DNA of 64,000 nt from assembly GCF_002843305.1 (NCBI RefSeq), contig NZ_PGSG01000115.1, positions 52,438 to 116,437 of the forward strand, read 5' to 3'. Below the pieces are notes generated by a model that saw only the letters and a list, made by a program, of their open reading frames with translations, did no database searches and was not told the origin of the DNA. This DNA is from Streptomyces barkulensis. Lineage in GTDB: Bacteria > Actinomycetota > Actinomycetes > Streptomycetales > Streptomycetaceae. This document shows, one piece after another, positions 34,555 to 42,587 of the stretch. The first letter of the stretch is position 1. Every line of letters starts with the position of its first letter. The position numbers and the translations under genes are program-made.

Positions 34555-35223
34555 CTACGGCGTGCCGGGCGTGCGGGGCGTACGGGGGAACGTCATCGTC
34601 AGGGTGTCGATGACGCCGCCGTCGGGCGCGTAGGCGGTCACGACGACGTCCGAGGAGAGGGCGTCGGTGCGGCCCGCGTCGAGGTGGTAGGCGCCCCAGC
34701 CCGGGTCACCGGGCAGCCGCAGCATCTTCGCGTCGAAGGTGCCGTCGACGGTGCGGACGGCGATCCGGCCCGGCACGACGTCGGTGCGGAACGCCCCGGT
34801 GAACAGCACCTCGCCGTCGTCGAAGTGGTAGCCGCCGCTGATGGTGTTCGGGCGGATGTCGTCGCCCACGATGCCCTTGGCGGCCTCGACGCTCTCCCGG
34901 AAGGCCTCCGGGCCGCCCCAGGAGACCACGTAGTTCTGCCTGCCCTCCGGCAGCAGGCCCATCAGCGCGCCCTGACCGATCTCCACCGGCTCGTACGGCC
35001 GCACCACCCGCACCACCGAGGACGTCCGCGGGCCGGTGGTCTCCGTGCCGGCCGGACGCTCGGGGGCGGCGGCCGGACGCGCCGCTCCCCGGTCCCCGCC
35101 CGGTCCCTGGCTCTGGCTCTGGCCCTGGCTCTGGCCCTGGCTCTGGAGGGCGAAGGCGGTGCCGCCCAGGCCCGCCAGTGCGACGGCGGCGACCCCGGCC
35201 GCGACGAACCGCTGCTTGCTCAT
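34555..35223 (-). CDS. Secreted paralogue of the sigma-linked protein
   Basis: 222 aa. Signal peptide (about 1-26, ending ALAGLGGTAFA), a Gln/Ser/Gly repeat, then the same domain as in the 33120-33926 product, starting RVVRPYEPVEIGQG. It lacks the cytoplasmic and membrane parts, so it is probably exported and soluble. It may compete with or sense the same ligand as the membrane form. ATG with GGAGG 5 nt upstream. The domain is not one I can name. Confidence 0.65.
   Translation of the reverse strand: MSKQRFVAAGVAAVALAGLGGTAFALQSQGQSQGQSQSQGPGGDRGAARPAAAPERPAGTETTGPRTSSVVRVVRPYEPVEIGQGALMGLLPEGRQNYVVSWGGPEAFRESVEAAKGIVGDDIRPNTISGGYHFDDGEVLFTGAFRTDVVPGRIAVRTVDGTFDAKMLRLPGDPGWGAYHLDAGRTDALSSDVVVTAYAPDGGVIDTLTMTFPRTPRTPGTP
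34871..35013. repeat. 143-bp identical repeat, copy 2
   Basis: Second copy of the repeat at 33463-33605, direct orientation, 1.4 kb apart, with the ECF sigma gene between them. Recombination between the copies would delete the sigma gene and fuse the two paralogues. Confidence 0.9.
35105..35147. repeat. Tandem repeat coding Ser-Gln-Gly-Gln
   Basis: A 6/12-bp periodic run of CTGGCTCTGGCC units within the 34555-35223 gene, encoding a Q-S-Q-G linker just after the signal peptide. It is slippage-prone, so length may vary between strains. Confidence 0.75.
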
Positions 35224-35316
35224 GTTTCCTCCACGTCATGGGCGTACGCGTCCGCAGGGGACGTACGCCGTTCCTCGTCGTCATGACTCAGACGTGGAGG
35301 GAGGGCCGGATCTATG

Positions 35317-36180
35317 TCAGGGAGCGGATTTCTCCGCGGACGGGGCGCCGGAGCCCGCCGCGGCGGGCTCCTCCCGCACCGGGGACGGTTCCGCGGTGGG
35401 CTCGGTGGGCTCGGTGGGCGCCTCGATGCCGAGGGCGAGATCGCGGGCGGTCTCCGCCTCGCGGCGGAACAGCCGGTACCACATGAAGACCACGAAGCCC
35501 GCGAAGACGAACCACTGCGCGGTGTAGCCCAGGTTCTGGAACGCCTTCAGGTCCAGTCCGGTGCCCGCCGCCGCGACCGGCGGCACCGCCTCCATCGGCT
35601 CCTGCGCGCGCTGGACGGTGATCCACACGTCGTACACCTCGTACGGCACCAGGTTGACCAGCGTGGCCGCGCTGATGATGCCGACCTGGCCCTTCGGCAG
35701 GGCGCCGCCGACGGCGCCCGGCGAGCTCTGGCTCTCCGGCGCCTGGAGCACTCCGGTGACGCTCACCTCGCCGGCCGGCGGCGCGGGCACCCGCGCGGGG
35801 TCGGCCTCGCCCGGCAGCCAGCCGCGTACGACGGGCAGGGCCCGGCCGTCGCCGGTGCGCAGCGGGGTCAGCACGTAGAAGCCCTCGCGGTCGCCGAGGT
35901 GGCGGCCGGGCACCAGGAACTCGTGGCCCGCGTCGTAGCTGCCGGTGGTCCGGGCGGGCTGCCCGGCGGTCTCCTGGGTGAGGGGCAGCAGATCGTCCAG
36001 CGGTCTGGCGTCGGCCTCGGCGGTCCCCTCCGCCGAGCGCTCCTGGCGGGCCTGGTGGGAGTCCACGCGGTCCTCGAAGCGGCTCAGCTGCCAGCTCCCC
36101 ATGAACAGGCAGACGGGGATCGACAGCAGCACGAAGAGGTTGATCACCCACCAGCGCGGGGTCAGCAGGAACCGGTACAC
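35317..36180 (-). CDS. SURF1-family cytochrome oxidase assembly protein
   Basis: 287 aa. Two membrane helices, one near the start (PRWWVINLFVLLSIPVCLF) and one near the end (YTAQWFVFAGFVVFMWYRLF), enclose the SURF1 periplasmic domain (GSWQLSRFEDR after helix 1; VVRGWLPGEAD and LVPYEVYDV inside). SURF1 proteins help insert heme a in cytochrome c oxidase. The C-terminus is an acidic Pro/Glu tail. GTG start at 36178-36180 matches the family N-terminus (V-Y-R-F-L-L); a longer frame is non-conserved. Confidence 0.85.
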   Translation of the reverse strand: MYRFLLTPRWWVINLFVLLSIPVCLFMGSWQLSRFEDRVDSHQARQERSAEGTAEADARPLDDLLPLTQETAGQPARTTGSYDAGHEFLVPGRHLGDREGFYVLTPLRTGDGRALPVVRGWLPGEADPARVPAPPAGEVSVTGVLQAPESQSSPGAVGGALPKGQVGIISAATLVNLVPYEVYDVWITVQRAQEPMEAVPPVAAAGTGLDLKAFQNLGYTAQWFVFAGFVVFMWYRLFRREAETARDLALGIEAPTEPTEPTAEPSPVREEPAAAGSGAPSAEKSAP

Positions 36181-36244
36181 GCCCTCAACGGTACGGGGGC
36201 GGGCCGGGAACGGCCCACCCGCCCCCGCCCCGCCCGCCGGGTGT

Positions 36245-37618
36245 TCAGCCCACCGGTACGGGGCCGGTGCGGTACACCGTCCCGGCGCAGGCCCCGGCGA
36301 TCTCGATCTTGCCGATGCGCGGCTCGCCCGCCGCCGGCACGTAGCGCAGGACGACCGAGGCCGCCGCGGCGCCCGGGCCGGAGCCCGAGCCTCCGGTGTC
36401 GTACGCGAGCTGGGGGCTGACGCCGCTGCCGCTGCTCTCGGTGGGCTCGTCGACGGTGTCGCCGCCCTCGCCGCCCTGGCCGCCGTCGGGGGGTGCCGTG
36501 CCGCCGGAGGTACCGCCGCCGCCGGAGGAGTCCGTGCCGCCGCTCGTGCCGCCTCCGCCGGTGCCGCCGCCTCCGTCGCCGCCACCGCTGCCGCCGGAGG
36601 AGTCCGTGCCGCCGGAGGAGTCGCCGGGTGCCGTCGGATCGGGGCCGGGGCTCGCCGGGCAGCCGGTGGTGCCGCCGCCCTCGCTGGGCACCCAGGCGAA
36701 CCGCACCGTGTACGACTTGCCCGGTTCCAGGACGAACGAGCCGGGTTCGAGCTGCGGGTCGGGCAGCTTGGCGGCCCTGTCGCCGGAGGTGTGGGCGACG
36801 ACGCTGAAGCCGGTCGGGTCGGCGGCGCCCACCGGGGTGGCGGTGACGGTGTCGGACTCGTCCACCAGGCAGGAGGCGTCCGAGATGTTCTTGATCTTGA
36901 AGGCCCCGTACACATGGCCGTCCGCATCGGCGGGGCTCACGGTGGAGCCGCCGTCGCCGATCTGGGAGCGCAGACAGCTCGGGGAGGTGGGGCCGAGGGT
37001 GTCGTCGGTCTCGGGGGACGACGCGGAGCCGCCCCTGTCTGAGCCCTCGCGCGACCCCGCCGCGTCCTGCCGTCCGCCGCCCGCGGAGTACTGGTCGGCG
37101 CCCTGGTTCGCGGCGTCGCCGCTCCGGCCGTCCGTACCGGCGCCCTCCTGCCGGTCCTGGGCACTGGCGGCGTTGGTGGTGTCGCCGTCCAGGACCCGGG
37201 TGATGACGCCGCTCTGCACCAGGGCGGGGGTGGCCACACCGATGACGAGGGCGGCGGCGGCCGCCCCGACCGTCAGCTGCCTGCGGCGCGCCCGGCGGGC
37301 GGGTACGGCGTGGTGGAGGCGTTCGAGGGCGTCCGGGGCCGGCGCGACGTCCTCGACGGCGCCGTGCAGCATCAGGCGCAGCGACCGCTCGTCCAGGCCG
37401 GCCGGATCCACCGGGGTGTCCGGATCCGCCGGGGTGTCCGGATCCGCCGGAACACCGGGATTCGACGGGGTGCCCCTCGGGCCCGCCGGGTCCTCGCCCG
37501 CCGAGCCGACCGCCTCCGGCCCCCGTCCCTCCCGCCCGCCGCCCTCACCGTGTCCGGCTCCGGCTCCGGGTTCCCCCTGCGGGTCGCGCTGTTCCTCGTG
37601 CCGTCCGTCGCCGCTCAT
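36245..37618 (-). CDS. ECF-coupled membrane protein with Gly/Ser-rich extracellular domain
   Basis: 457 aa. An acidic disordered N-terminus, a cytoplasmic helix region (about 75-110, RSLRLMLHGAVEDVAPAPD), one membrane helix (about 112-133) and a long extracytoplasmic part with two Cys-containing beta segments (SPSCLRSQIGDGG; NISDASCLVDESD) broken by Gly/Ser/Thr runs. Coupled by ATGA to the ECF sigma gene; the helix-TM arrangement suits an anti-sigma factor, but this is inference. The low-complexity region is coded by GGCGGC-type repeats. Confidence 0.65.
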   Translation of the reverse strand: MSGDGRHEEQRDPQGEPGAGAGHGEGGGREGRGPEAVGSAGEDPAGPRGTPSNPGVPADPDTPADPDTPVDPAGLDERSLRLMLHGAVEDVAPAPDALERLHHAVPARRARRRQLTVGAAAAALVIGVATPALVQSGVITRVLDGDTTNAASAQDRQEGAGTDGRSGDAANQGADQYSAGGGRQDAAGSREGSDRGGSASSPETDDTLGPTSPSCLRSQIGDGGSTVSPADADGHVYGAFKIKNISDASCLVDESDTVTATPVGAADPTGFSVVAHTSGDRAAKLPDPQLEPGSFVLEPGKSYTVRFAWVPSEGGGTTGCPASPGPDPTAPGDSSGGTDSSGGSGGGDGGGGTGGGGTSGGTDSSGGGGTSGGTAPPDGGQGGEGGDTVDEPTESSGSGVSPQLAYDTGGSGSGPGAAAASVVLRYVPAAGEPRIGKIEIAGACAGTVYRTGPVPVG

Positions 37619-38277
37619 GCGGGCGCCTCCATCGCGACCCGCAGGGCGGCGATGCCCCGGGAGCCGTACGCCTTCACCGAACCGAGCGAGATGCCGAGCG
37701 TCTCGGCGACCTGCGCCTCGGTCATGTCCGCGAAGTACCGCAGGACCAGCACCTCCCGCTGGCGGCGCTGGAGCTTGCGCAGCGCCTTCTTCAACTCGTC
37801 CTGCTCGATGCGCGCGTACGCGCCCTCCTCCGCGCTGGCCATGTCCGGCATCGGCTTGGAGAGCAGCTTCAGCCCCAGGATGCGGCGGCGCAGCGTGGAG
37901 CGGGAGAGGTTGACGACGGTCTGACGCAGATACGCCAGGGTCTTCTCCGGCTCCCGCACCCGCCTGCGCGCCGAGTGCACACGGATGAACGCCTCCTGCA
38001 CCACGTCCTCGCAGGACGCGGTGTCGTCGAGCAGCAGGGCGGCGAGCCCGAGCAGGGAGCGGTAGTGGGCCTGGTAGGTCTCGGTGAGGTGGTCGACGGT
38101 GGTGCCCGCCACTGTGGTGCCCGCTGCCATCGCGCCGTCAGCGTCCCTCGCCTGCGAGGGGAGCCGTGCGGGACGGGAAGCCGACCAGGGAGCGATCACG
38201 GGCATGCCCCTGCCGGACGTGCCGCCGCCCGCGGGGGCCCGTCCGGGCGCCGTTGCGATTCCGAGTGCCTCTGCCAC
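37615..38277 (-). CDS. ECF sigma factor, SigE-family type
   Basis: 220 aa. After a variable N-terminal extension (about 1-55), region 2 reads LLLDDTASCEDVVQEAFIRVH and region 4 QRRQREVLVLRYFADMTEAQVAETLG with recognition helix SLGSVKAYGSRGIAALR. Long N-terminal tails occur in this Streptomyces orthologue, which I recall next to asd-ask. The GTG at 38275-38277 has only a weak AACAGG upstream, so a later start (ATG near 38128) is possible. Coupled to the membrane protein downstream. Confidence 0.82.
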   Translation of the reverse strand: MAEALGIATAPGRAPAGGGTSGRGMPVIAPWSASRPARLPSQARDADGAMAAGTTVAGTTVDHLTETYQAHYRSLLGLAALLLDDTASCEDVVQEAFIRVHSARRRVREPEKTLAYLRQTVVNLSRSTLRRRILGLKLLSKPMPDMASAEEGAYARIEQDELKKALRKLQRRQREVLVLRYFADMTEAQVAETLGISLGSVKAYGSRGIAALRVAMEAPA

Positions 38278-38720
38278 GCCTGTTGGACACGCTTCCCCCC
38301 GTCAGGGTTGTACGCGCGGAGCGTCGTTCTTTCCGGCGAACCGGACGACCGCATGCGTACCACCTCTTCCTCTCCGCCGCCGAACAGGCGCCCTCGGCTT
38401 CCGGCAGTGGAACGGGAGACGCCCGCGCCCGGATCGCGGTTCCGGGCATGCGGAGGAAAATCCTCTTCCAGAAGACTGGTCTGGATCAAGCGGTTACTAG
38501 GTATGACTTCATTACAAGTCCTTCACAACCGGCGCCGCCCTGTCCGGATCCGGCCACCGGCGCCGGAGCACGCGGCCCGCCCTCCGCCGCCTCCCGACCA
38601 CCGGGGCGGCACGCACCGGCGCCGGTCAGTCGGCCGATGCCGCGTCAGGACCGGTGCGGGTTCGACTCCCTTCCGCGGCGGATTCACCGCGGAGCACTGC
38701 GCACCGACGGCGGTTTCCGG
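38278..38720. other. Intergenic region between asd and the ECF operon
   Basis: No gene. 38460-38530 is clearly A/T-richer (TTACTAGGTATGACTTCATTACAAGT lies there, split here only by position) and probably holds the promoter of the minus-strand sigma operon, about 200 nt from its start; hexamers could not be assigned. The right end carries the asd terminator. Confidence 0.5.
38672..38693 (-). terminator. Terminator after asd
   Basis: TCCGCGG-N8-CCGCGGA, a 7-bp perfect stem 28 nt beyond the minus-strand asd stop. Confidence 0.65.
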
Positions 38721-39815
38721 TCATTCCGCGGCCCGCTCGGCCGCGACCAGCTCGCCGATCTGCGCCATGTTGAGCGCGGCGCCCTTGCGGAGGTTGTCGC
38801 CGCACACGAACAGCTCCAGCGCCCGCGGGTCGTCCGGCGAGCGCCGCACCCGCCCCACCCAGGCGGGATCGGTGCCGACCGCGTCGGCGGGGGTGGGGAA
38901 CTCACCCGTCGCCGGATCGTCGCAGACCACCACGCCCGGCGCGTTCGCCAGGATCTCGTGCGCCTCGCCCACCGAGACCTCGTTCTCGAAGCGTGCGTGC
39001 ACCGACGCCGAGTGGGTGGTGACCACGGGTACGCGCACACAGGTGGCGGTGGCGCGCAGCCCCGGCAGACCCAGGACCCTGCGGGTCTCCTCGCGGACCG
39101 CCAGTTCCTCGCTCGTCCAGCCGTCCTCGGCCGGCGCCCCGGAGAAGGGCACCACGTTCAGCGCGACCGGCGCCGCGTACGGGCCGGTGTCGCCCACCGC
39201 GCGCCGTACGTCGCCGGGGTGGACGCCCAGCTCGGTGCCGGCCACGGCCGCGAGCTGGGCGCGCAGGGTCTCCACGCCCCGCCGCCCGGACTCGGAGACG
39301 GCCTGGTAGGTGGAGACGACCAGCTCCTCCAGACCCCACTCCGCGTGCAGGGCGCCCAGCGCCACGATCATCGTCAGGGTGGCGCAGCCGGGATTGGCGA
39401 CGATGCCCCGGGGCCTGGTCCGCGCCGCGTGGGCGTTGACCTCGGGGACGACCATCGGTACGTCCGGGTCCGCCCGGAACACGCCGGAATTGTCCACCAC
39501 CACCGCGCCCCGGGCCGCCGCCACCGGCGCCCAGTGGGCCGCGACCCGGGCGGGCACGTCGAACATCGCGACGTCCACACCGTCGAAGACCTCCTCGCCC
39601 AGGGCGAGGACCTCGATCTCCTCACCGCGCACCGCCGGCTTGCGGCCGGCCGAGCGCTCCGAGGCGACCAGGCGGATCTCCCCCCAGACGTCCGCGCGCT
39701 CGGACAGCAGTCCCAGCAGCACGGTGCCGACGGCCCCGGTCGCGCCGACCACGGCCAGGGTTGGCCGGTCGGCGCGACCGATCGGGGCTCGGGGGAAACC
39801 CCCGGCGGGGGTCAT
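38721..39815 (-). CDS. asd: Aspartate-semialdehyde dehydrogenase
   Basis: 364 aa. NADPH-dependent reduction of aspartyl-phosphate to the semialdehyde, for Lys/Met/Thr and diaminopimelate synthesis. GATGAVG (24-30) is the nucleotide loop, VVDNSGVFR a substrate strand, Cys144 in NPGC the catalytic thiol, and HSASVHARF carries the catalytic His. A short extra N-terminal tail (about 17 residues) is present. The ATG overlaps the lysC stop (ATGA), so the second pathway enzyme is coupled to the first. Confidence 0.93.
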   Translation of the reverse strand: MTPAGGFPRAPIGRADRPTLAVVGATGAVGTVLLGLLSERADVWGEIRLVASERSAGRKPAVRGEEIEVLALGEEVFDGVDVAMFDVPARVAAHWAPVAAARGAVVVDNSGVFRADPDVPMVVPEVNAHAARTRPRGIVANPGCATLTMIVALGALHAEWGLEELVVSTYQAVSESGRRGVETLRAQLAAVAGTELGVHPGDVRRAVGDTGPYAAPVALNVVPFSGAPAEDGWTSEELAVREETRRVLGLPGLRATATCVRVPVVTTHSASVHARFENEVSVGEAHEILANAPGVVVCDDPATGEFPTPADAVGTDPAWVGRVRRSPDDPRALELFVCGDNLRKGAALNMAQIGELVAAERAAE

Positions 39816-40333
39816 CGCCCGGTGCCCCCGTAGACGACCGCCTCGTCGCTCTCGCTGTCCAGGCCGAACGCGGTGTGCACCGCGCGGACGGCCTCGTTGA
39901 CGTCGTCCTTGCGGGTGACGACCGAGATGCGGATCTCGGAGGTCGAGATCAGCTCGATGTTGACCCCGGCGCCCGACAGCGCCTCGAAGAAGGTGGCGGT
40001 GACGCCCGGGTTGGTCTTCATGCCCGCGCCGACCAGGGAGATCTTGGCGATCTGGTCGTCGTAGCGCAGGGAGTCGAAACCGATGGAGGCCTTCGCCCGC
40101 TCCAGCGCCTCGATGGCCCGGCGGCCGTCGGTCTTGGGCAGGGTGAAGGAGATGTCGGTCAGACCGGTGGACGCGGCGGAGACGTTCTGCACCACCATGT
40201 CGATGTTCAGCTCGCCGTCCGCGATGGCCCGGAAGATCTTCGCGGCCTCGCCCGGCTTGTCCGGCACTCCGACGACCGTGATCTTCGCCTCGGAGGTGTC
40301 GTGTGCGACACCGGAGATGAGCGCCTGCTCCAT
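39812..40333 (-). CDS. lysC: Aspartokinase beta subunit from an internal in-frame start
   Basis: 173 aa, identical to the last 173 residues of the alpha subunit. The ATG at 40331-40333 (Met251) is preceded by AAGGGGA 7 nt upstream, as strong a ribosome site as any real start here. In Corynebacterium glutamicum lysC the beta subunit starts at the equivalent position (about 250). It would supply the regulatory ACT domains in an alpha2beta2 enzyme. Inference from sequence and the known family architecture. Confidence 0.7.
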   Translation of the reverse strand: MEQALISGVAHDTSEAKITVVGVPDKPGEAAKIFRAIADGELNIDMVVQNVSAASTGLTDISFTLPKTDGRRAIEALERAKASIGFDSLRYDDQIAKISLVGAGMKTNPGVTATFFEALSGAGVNIELISTSEIRISVVTRKDDVNEAVRAVHTAFGLDSESDEAVVYGGTGR

Positions 40334-41083
40334 CGGCTGGTCCCCTTGCGGCTGGTTGCTGACCCACGTGCCCCGCAGTCCGGAGAAGGAGGAGCGGACG
40401 TGGATCGGGATGTTGTAACGGCGTGCGTACTCCACGCACCGGTGCAGCAGCACCTTGGAGCCGGAGCTGGCCAGCTCCAGCATGTCCTCGAACGAGATCC
40501 AGTCGATCTTGCGGGCCTTCTTCACGACCCGCGGGTCGGCGGTGAAGACGCCGTCGACGTCGGTGTAGATCTCGCAGACCTCGGCGTCCAGCGCGGCGGC
40601 CAGCGCCACCGCGGTGGTGTCCGAGCCGCCCCGGCCCAGGGTGGTGATGTCCTTCTTGTCCTGGGACACGCCCTGGAAACCGGCGACGATGGCGATGTTG
40701 CCCTCGTCCAGCGCGGTCTTGATACGGCCCGGCGTGACGTCGATGATGCGGGCCTTGTTGTGGACGGAGTCGGTGATGACACCCGCCTGGCTCCCGGTGA
40801 ACGACTGCGCCTCGTGGCCGAGGGATTTGATCGCCATCGCCAGCAGGGCCATGGAGATCCGCTCCCCGGCGGTCAGCAGCATGTCGAACTCGCGCCCCGA
40901 TGTGACCGGGGACACCTCTCCAGCGAGATCGATCAGCTCGTCCGTCGTGTCACCCATCGCCGAAACCACGACGACCACCTGATGGCCGTTCTTCTTGGCT
41001 TCGACGATTCGCTTGGCAACGCGCTTGATGCCCTCGGCATCGGCAACGGAGGAGCCGCCGTACTTCTGCACGACAAGGCCCAC
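39812..41083 (-). CDS. lysC: Aspartokinase, alpha subunit (full length)
   Basis: 423 aa. First step of the aspartate family: ATP-dependent aspartate phosphorylation. KYGGSSV (7-13) and FTGSQAG are catalytic; two C-terminal ACT domains (about 265-335 and 345-415) bind Lys/Thr for feedback inhibition. The length equals that of the alpha2beta2 class known from Corynebacterium. An internal start at Met251 encodes the beta subunit (separate entry). First gene of the lysC-asd operon. Confidence 0.94.
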   Translation of the reverse strand: MGLVVQKYGGSSVADAEGIKRVAKRIVEAKKNGHQVVVVVSAMGDTTDELIDLAGEVSPVTSGREFDMLLTAGERISMALLAMAIKSLGHEAQSFTGSQAGVITDSVHNKARIIDVTPGRIKTALDEGNIAIVAGFQGVSQDKKDITTLGRGGSDTTAVALAAALDAEVCEIYTDVDGVFTADPRVVKKARKIDWISFEDMLELASSGSKVLLHRCVEYARRYNIPIHVRSSFSGLRGTWVSNQPQGDQPMEQALISGVAHDTSEAKITVVGVPDKPGEAAKIFRAIADGELNIDMVVQNVSAASTGLTDISFTLPKTDGRRAIEALERAKASIGFDSLRYDDQIAKISLVGAGMKTNPGVTATFFEALSGAGVNIELISTSEIRISVVTRKDDVNEAVRAVHTAFGLDSESDEAVVYGGTGR

Positions 41084-41236
41084 GTGCGCTCCTCGTAATC
41101 TGTCTTCCGGGGCTCCCGTACAGGAGCCCAGCGGTCGCTTCAGTTTACCGAGCAGGCCTTTTCGACCCCGCCTCTACCACATCGTGAGATGTACCGCCCA
41201 CAAGCAGCGCGGCGCGGCGCCACGTCGCACCGGCTC

Positions 41237-41256
41237 AGCGGGCACCCCTGCCCGCT
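41237..41256 (-). terminator. Hairpin after the first Uma2 gene
   Basis: AGCGGGC-N6-GCCCGCT, a 7-bp perfect stem beyond the minus-strand stop at 41289, and before the lysC leader. The lysC leader itself has a second 7-bp hairpin (41110-41129). Confidence 0.55.
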
Positions 41257-41288
41257 CACGGCCTCTTCACACGGGAACGTTGCGCACC

Positions 41289-41885
41289 TCACACCCGCCG
41301 CGCGACCGCGGTCAGGTCGATATCGACCGGAAACGGGACATCCGCCTTCAGCCGCTCGTGATGGATGCCGGTCACGGCGTAGGTACGGGTGGCGGGCTCC
41401 AGCTCGAAGACGTACGCGACGGGGCTCGCGGCGCCGTCCTCCCCCTCGCCCGCCTCCACCCGCCAGAAGTGCGGGATCCCGGCCGCGGCGTACTTGCGCG
41501 GCTTGGTCTCGCGGTCGCGCGCCTCGGAGTCGTCCGACACCACCTCGACGGCCAGCACGACGTCCTCGGGGCGGAAGCCGGTCTGCCGCGGGCCGGTGTC
41601 GGCGTCCGCGCGTACGACCATGACGTCCGGTTCCGGGCGGTCCCGTTTCCCGAGGGTGACGGTCATCTCCCGGACGACGTCCAGCTCGGGCGGGGCGGCC
41701 TGGAGAAGGCGGTTCTCCAGCAGGCGCATCGCGCGCATGTGGAACTTGGTCTGCGGACTCACGAAGACGAGGCTCCCGTCGATCAGCTCCGTGTGCGGGG
41801 GCAGATCGGGGATCCGGTCCAGGTCCTCGGCGGTGTACCCGCCCGCCGGCGGTCGCGGCCACGCGTACTCGGGCTCGACACTCAT
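41289..41885 (-). CDS. Uma2-family (DUF820) putative endonuclease
   Basis: 198 aa. PD-(D/E)xK-type fold: PEPDVMVVRAD supplies the acidic residue, VLAVEVVSDDSEARDRETKPRKYAAAGIPHFWRV-region (split: LAVEVVSDD, then KPRKYAAAGIP) supplies E-V-x-S and the conserved Lys/Tyr. Uma2 proteins are numerous in Streptomyces; nuclease activity is predicted, biological role unknown. ATG 41883-41885 with GGGAGC 4-5 nt upstream; a Met four codons earlier is possible. Confidence 0.85.
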   Translation of the reverse strand: MSVEPEYAWPRPPAGGYTAEDLDRIPDLPPHTELIDGSLVFVSPQTKFHMRAMRLLENRLLQAAPPELDVVREMTVTLGKRDRPEPDVMVVRADADTGPRQTGFRPEDVVLAVEVVSDDSEARDRETKPRKYAAAGIPHFWRVEAGEGEDGAASPVAYVFELEPATRTYAVTGIHHERLKADVPFPVDIDLTAVARRV

Positions 41886-42110
41886 CACTGCTCCCATGAG
41901 CCGTATCCTCGCCGACTTCGTCAGCCTACCCAGCGGCTTCCCCGTTCCACCGCCCGTACGGGTGAACACCGGCCCGCCCGGCCGCCCTGTCCCGTCCTGC
42001 TCCCGTCCCGCGCATGGCCGCCGCCGTCCGGGGGTACCCCGGACTCCCCTGCAACGACGGTACGGACGGCGACGACGGCACACGGCAGACGGAGCGGGAG
42101 GCGGAAGGCC

Positions 42111-42587
42111 ATGAACCACCTGGCACGCACGGCGCTGGTCCTCGCGGGCGCCGGGGCCGCCGCGGCGGCCCTGCGCGGGGCCGCGACCGCACGGCGCAGG
42201 GCGCGGGAGAACAGCCGCCGCTGGCTGGTCGTGACCATCGACCTCGCGCCGACCGACGTGATGCCCCACGGCGGCCCGCCCCACCCGCTGGACGAGTTCG
42301 GCGACGCGCTGGAGATCACCGTACGGCCCGCCCCCGGCGACCGCGGCACCGAACTGGCCGCCCGGCTGCGCGACCCCGCGCCGCCCGCCTCCGCATCACC
42401 ACCGGCCCGGCTCGCGGGCAAGGACCCGCGCCAGGAGGTGCGGCGCGCGCTGCGCGAGGCCAAGTCACTGCTGGAGGCCGGCGAGGTGATGCTGCCGGAC
42501 GCGCCGCCGACCGGACGCGGCGACACGGCCGGGGGCAGGGCCGTCGGACTGGCCTCCAGGCGAGCGGGCGGGGAGGGAGTGCTGTGA
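42111..42587 (+). CDS. Membrane-anchored small protein coupled to an alcohol dehydrogenase
   Basis: 158 aa. An N-terminal hydrophobic segment (about 5-24) then an Arg-rich stretch and a region starting RRWLVVTIDLAPTDVMPHGG that resembles a stand-alone beta domain; the C-terminus is helical (RQEVRRALREAKSLLEAGEV). I cannot name the family; it is often found before zinc alcohol dehydrogenases in actinobacteria. ATG with GGAAGG upstream, GTGA overlap with the next gene, so it probably acts with the dehydrogenase. Confidence 0.7.
   Translation: MNHLARTALVLAGAGAAAAALRGAATARRRARENSRRWLVVTIDLAPTDVMPHGGPPHPLDEFGDALEITVRPAPGDRGTELAARLRDPAPPASASPPARLAGKDPRQEVRRALREAKSLLEAGEVMLPDAPPTGRGDTAGGRAVGLASRRAGGEGVL

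Noticed and set aside
38650..38690. T-arm-like stretch GGTGCGGGTTCGACTCCC suggesting a tRNA fragment
   Set aside because: Only three T-stem pairs form and no acceptor, D or anticodon arm is present around it; a terminator hairpin explains the right part.
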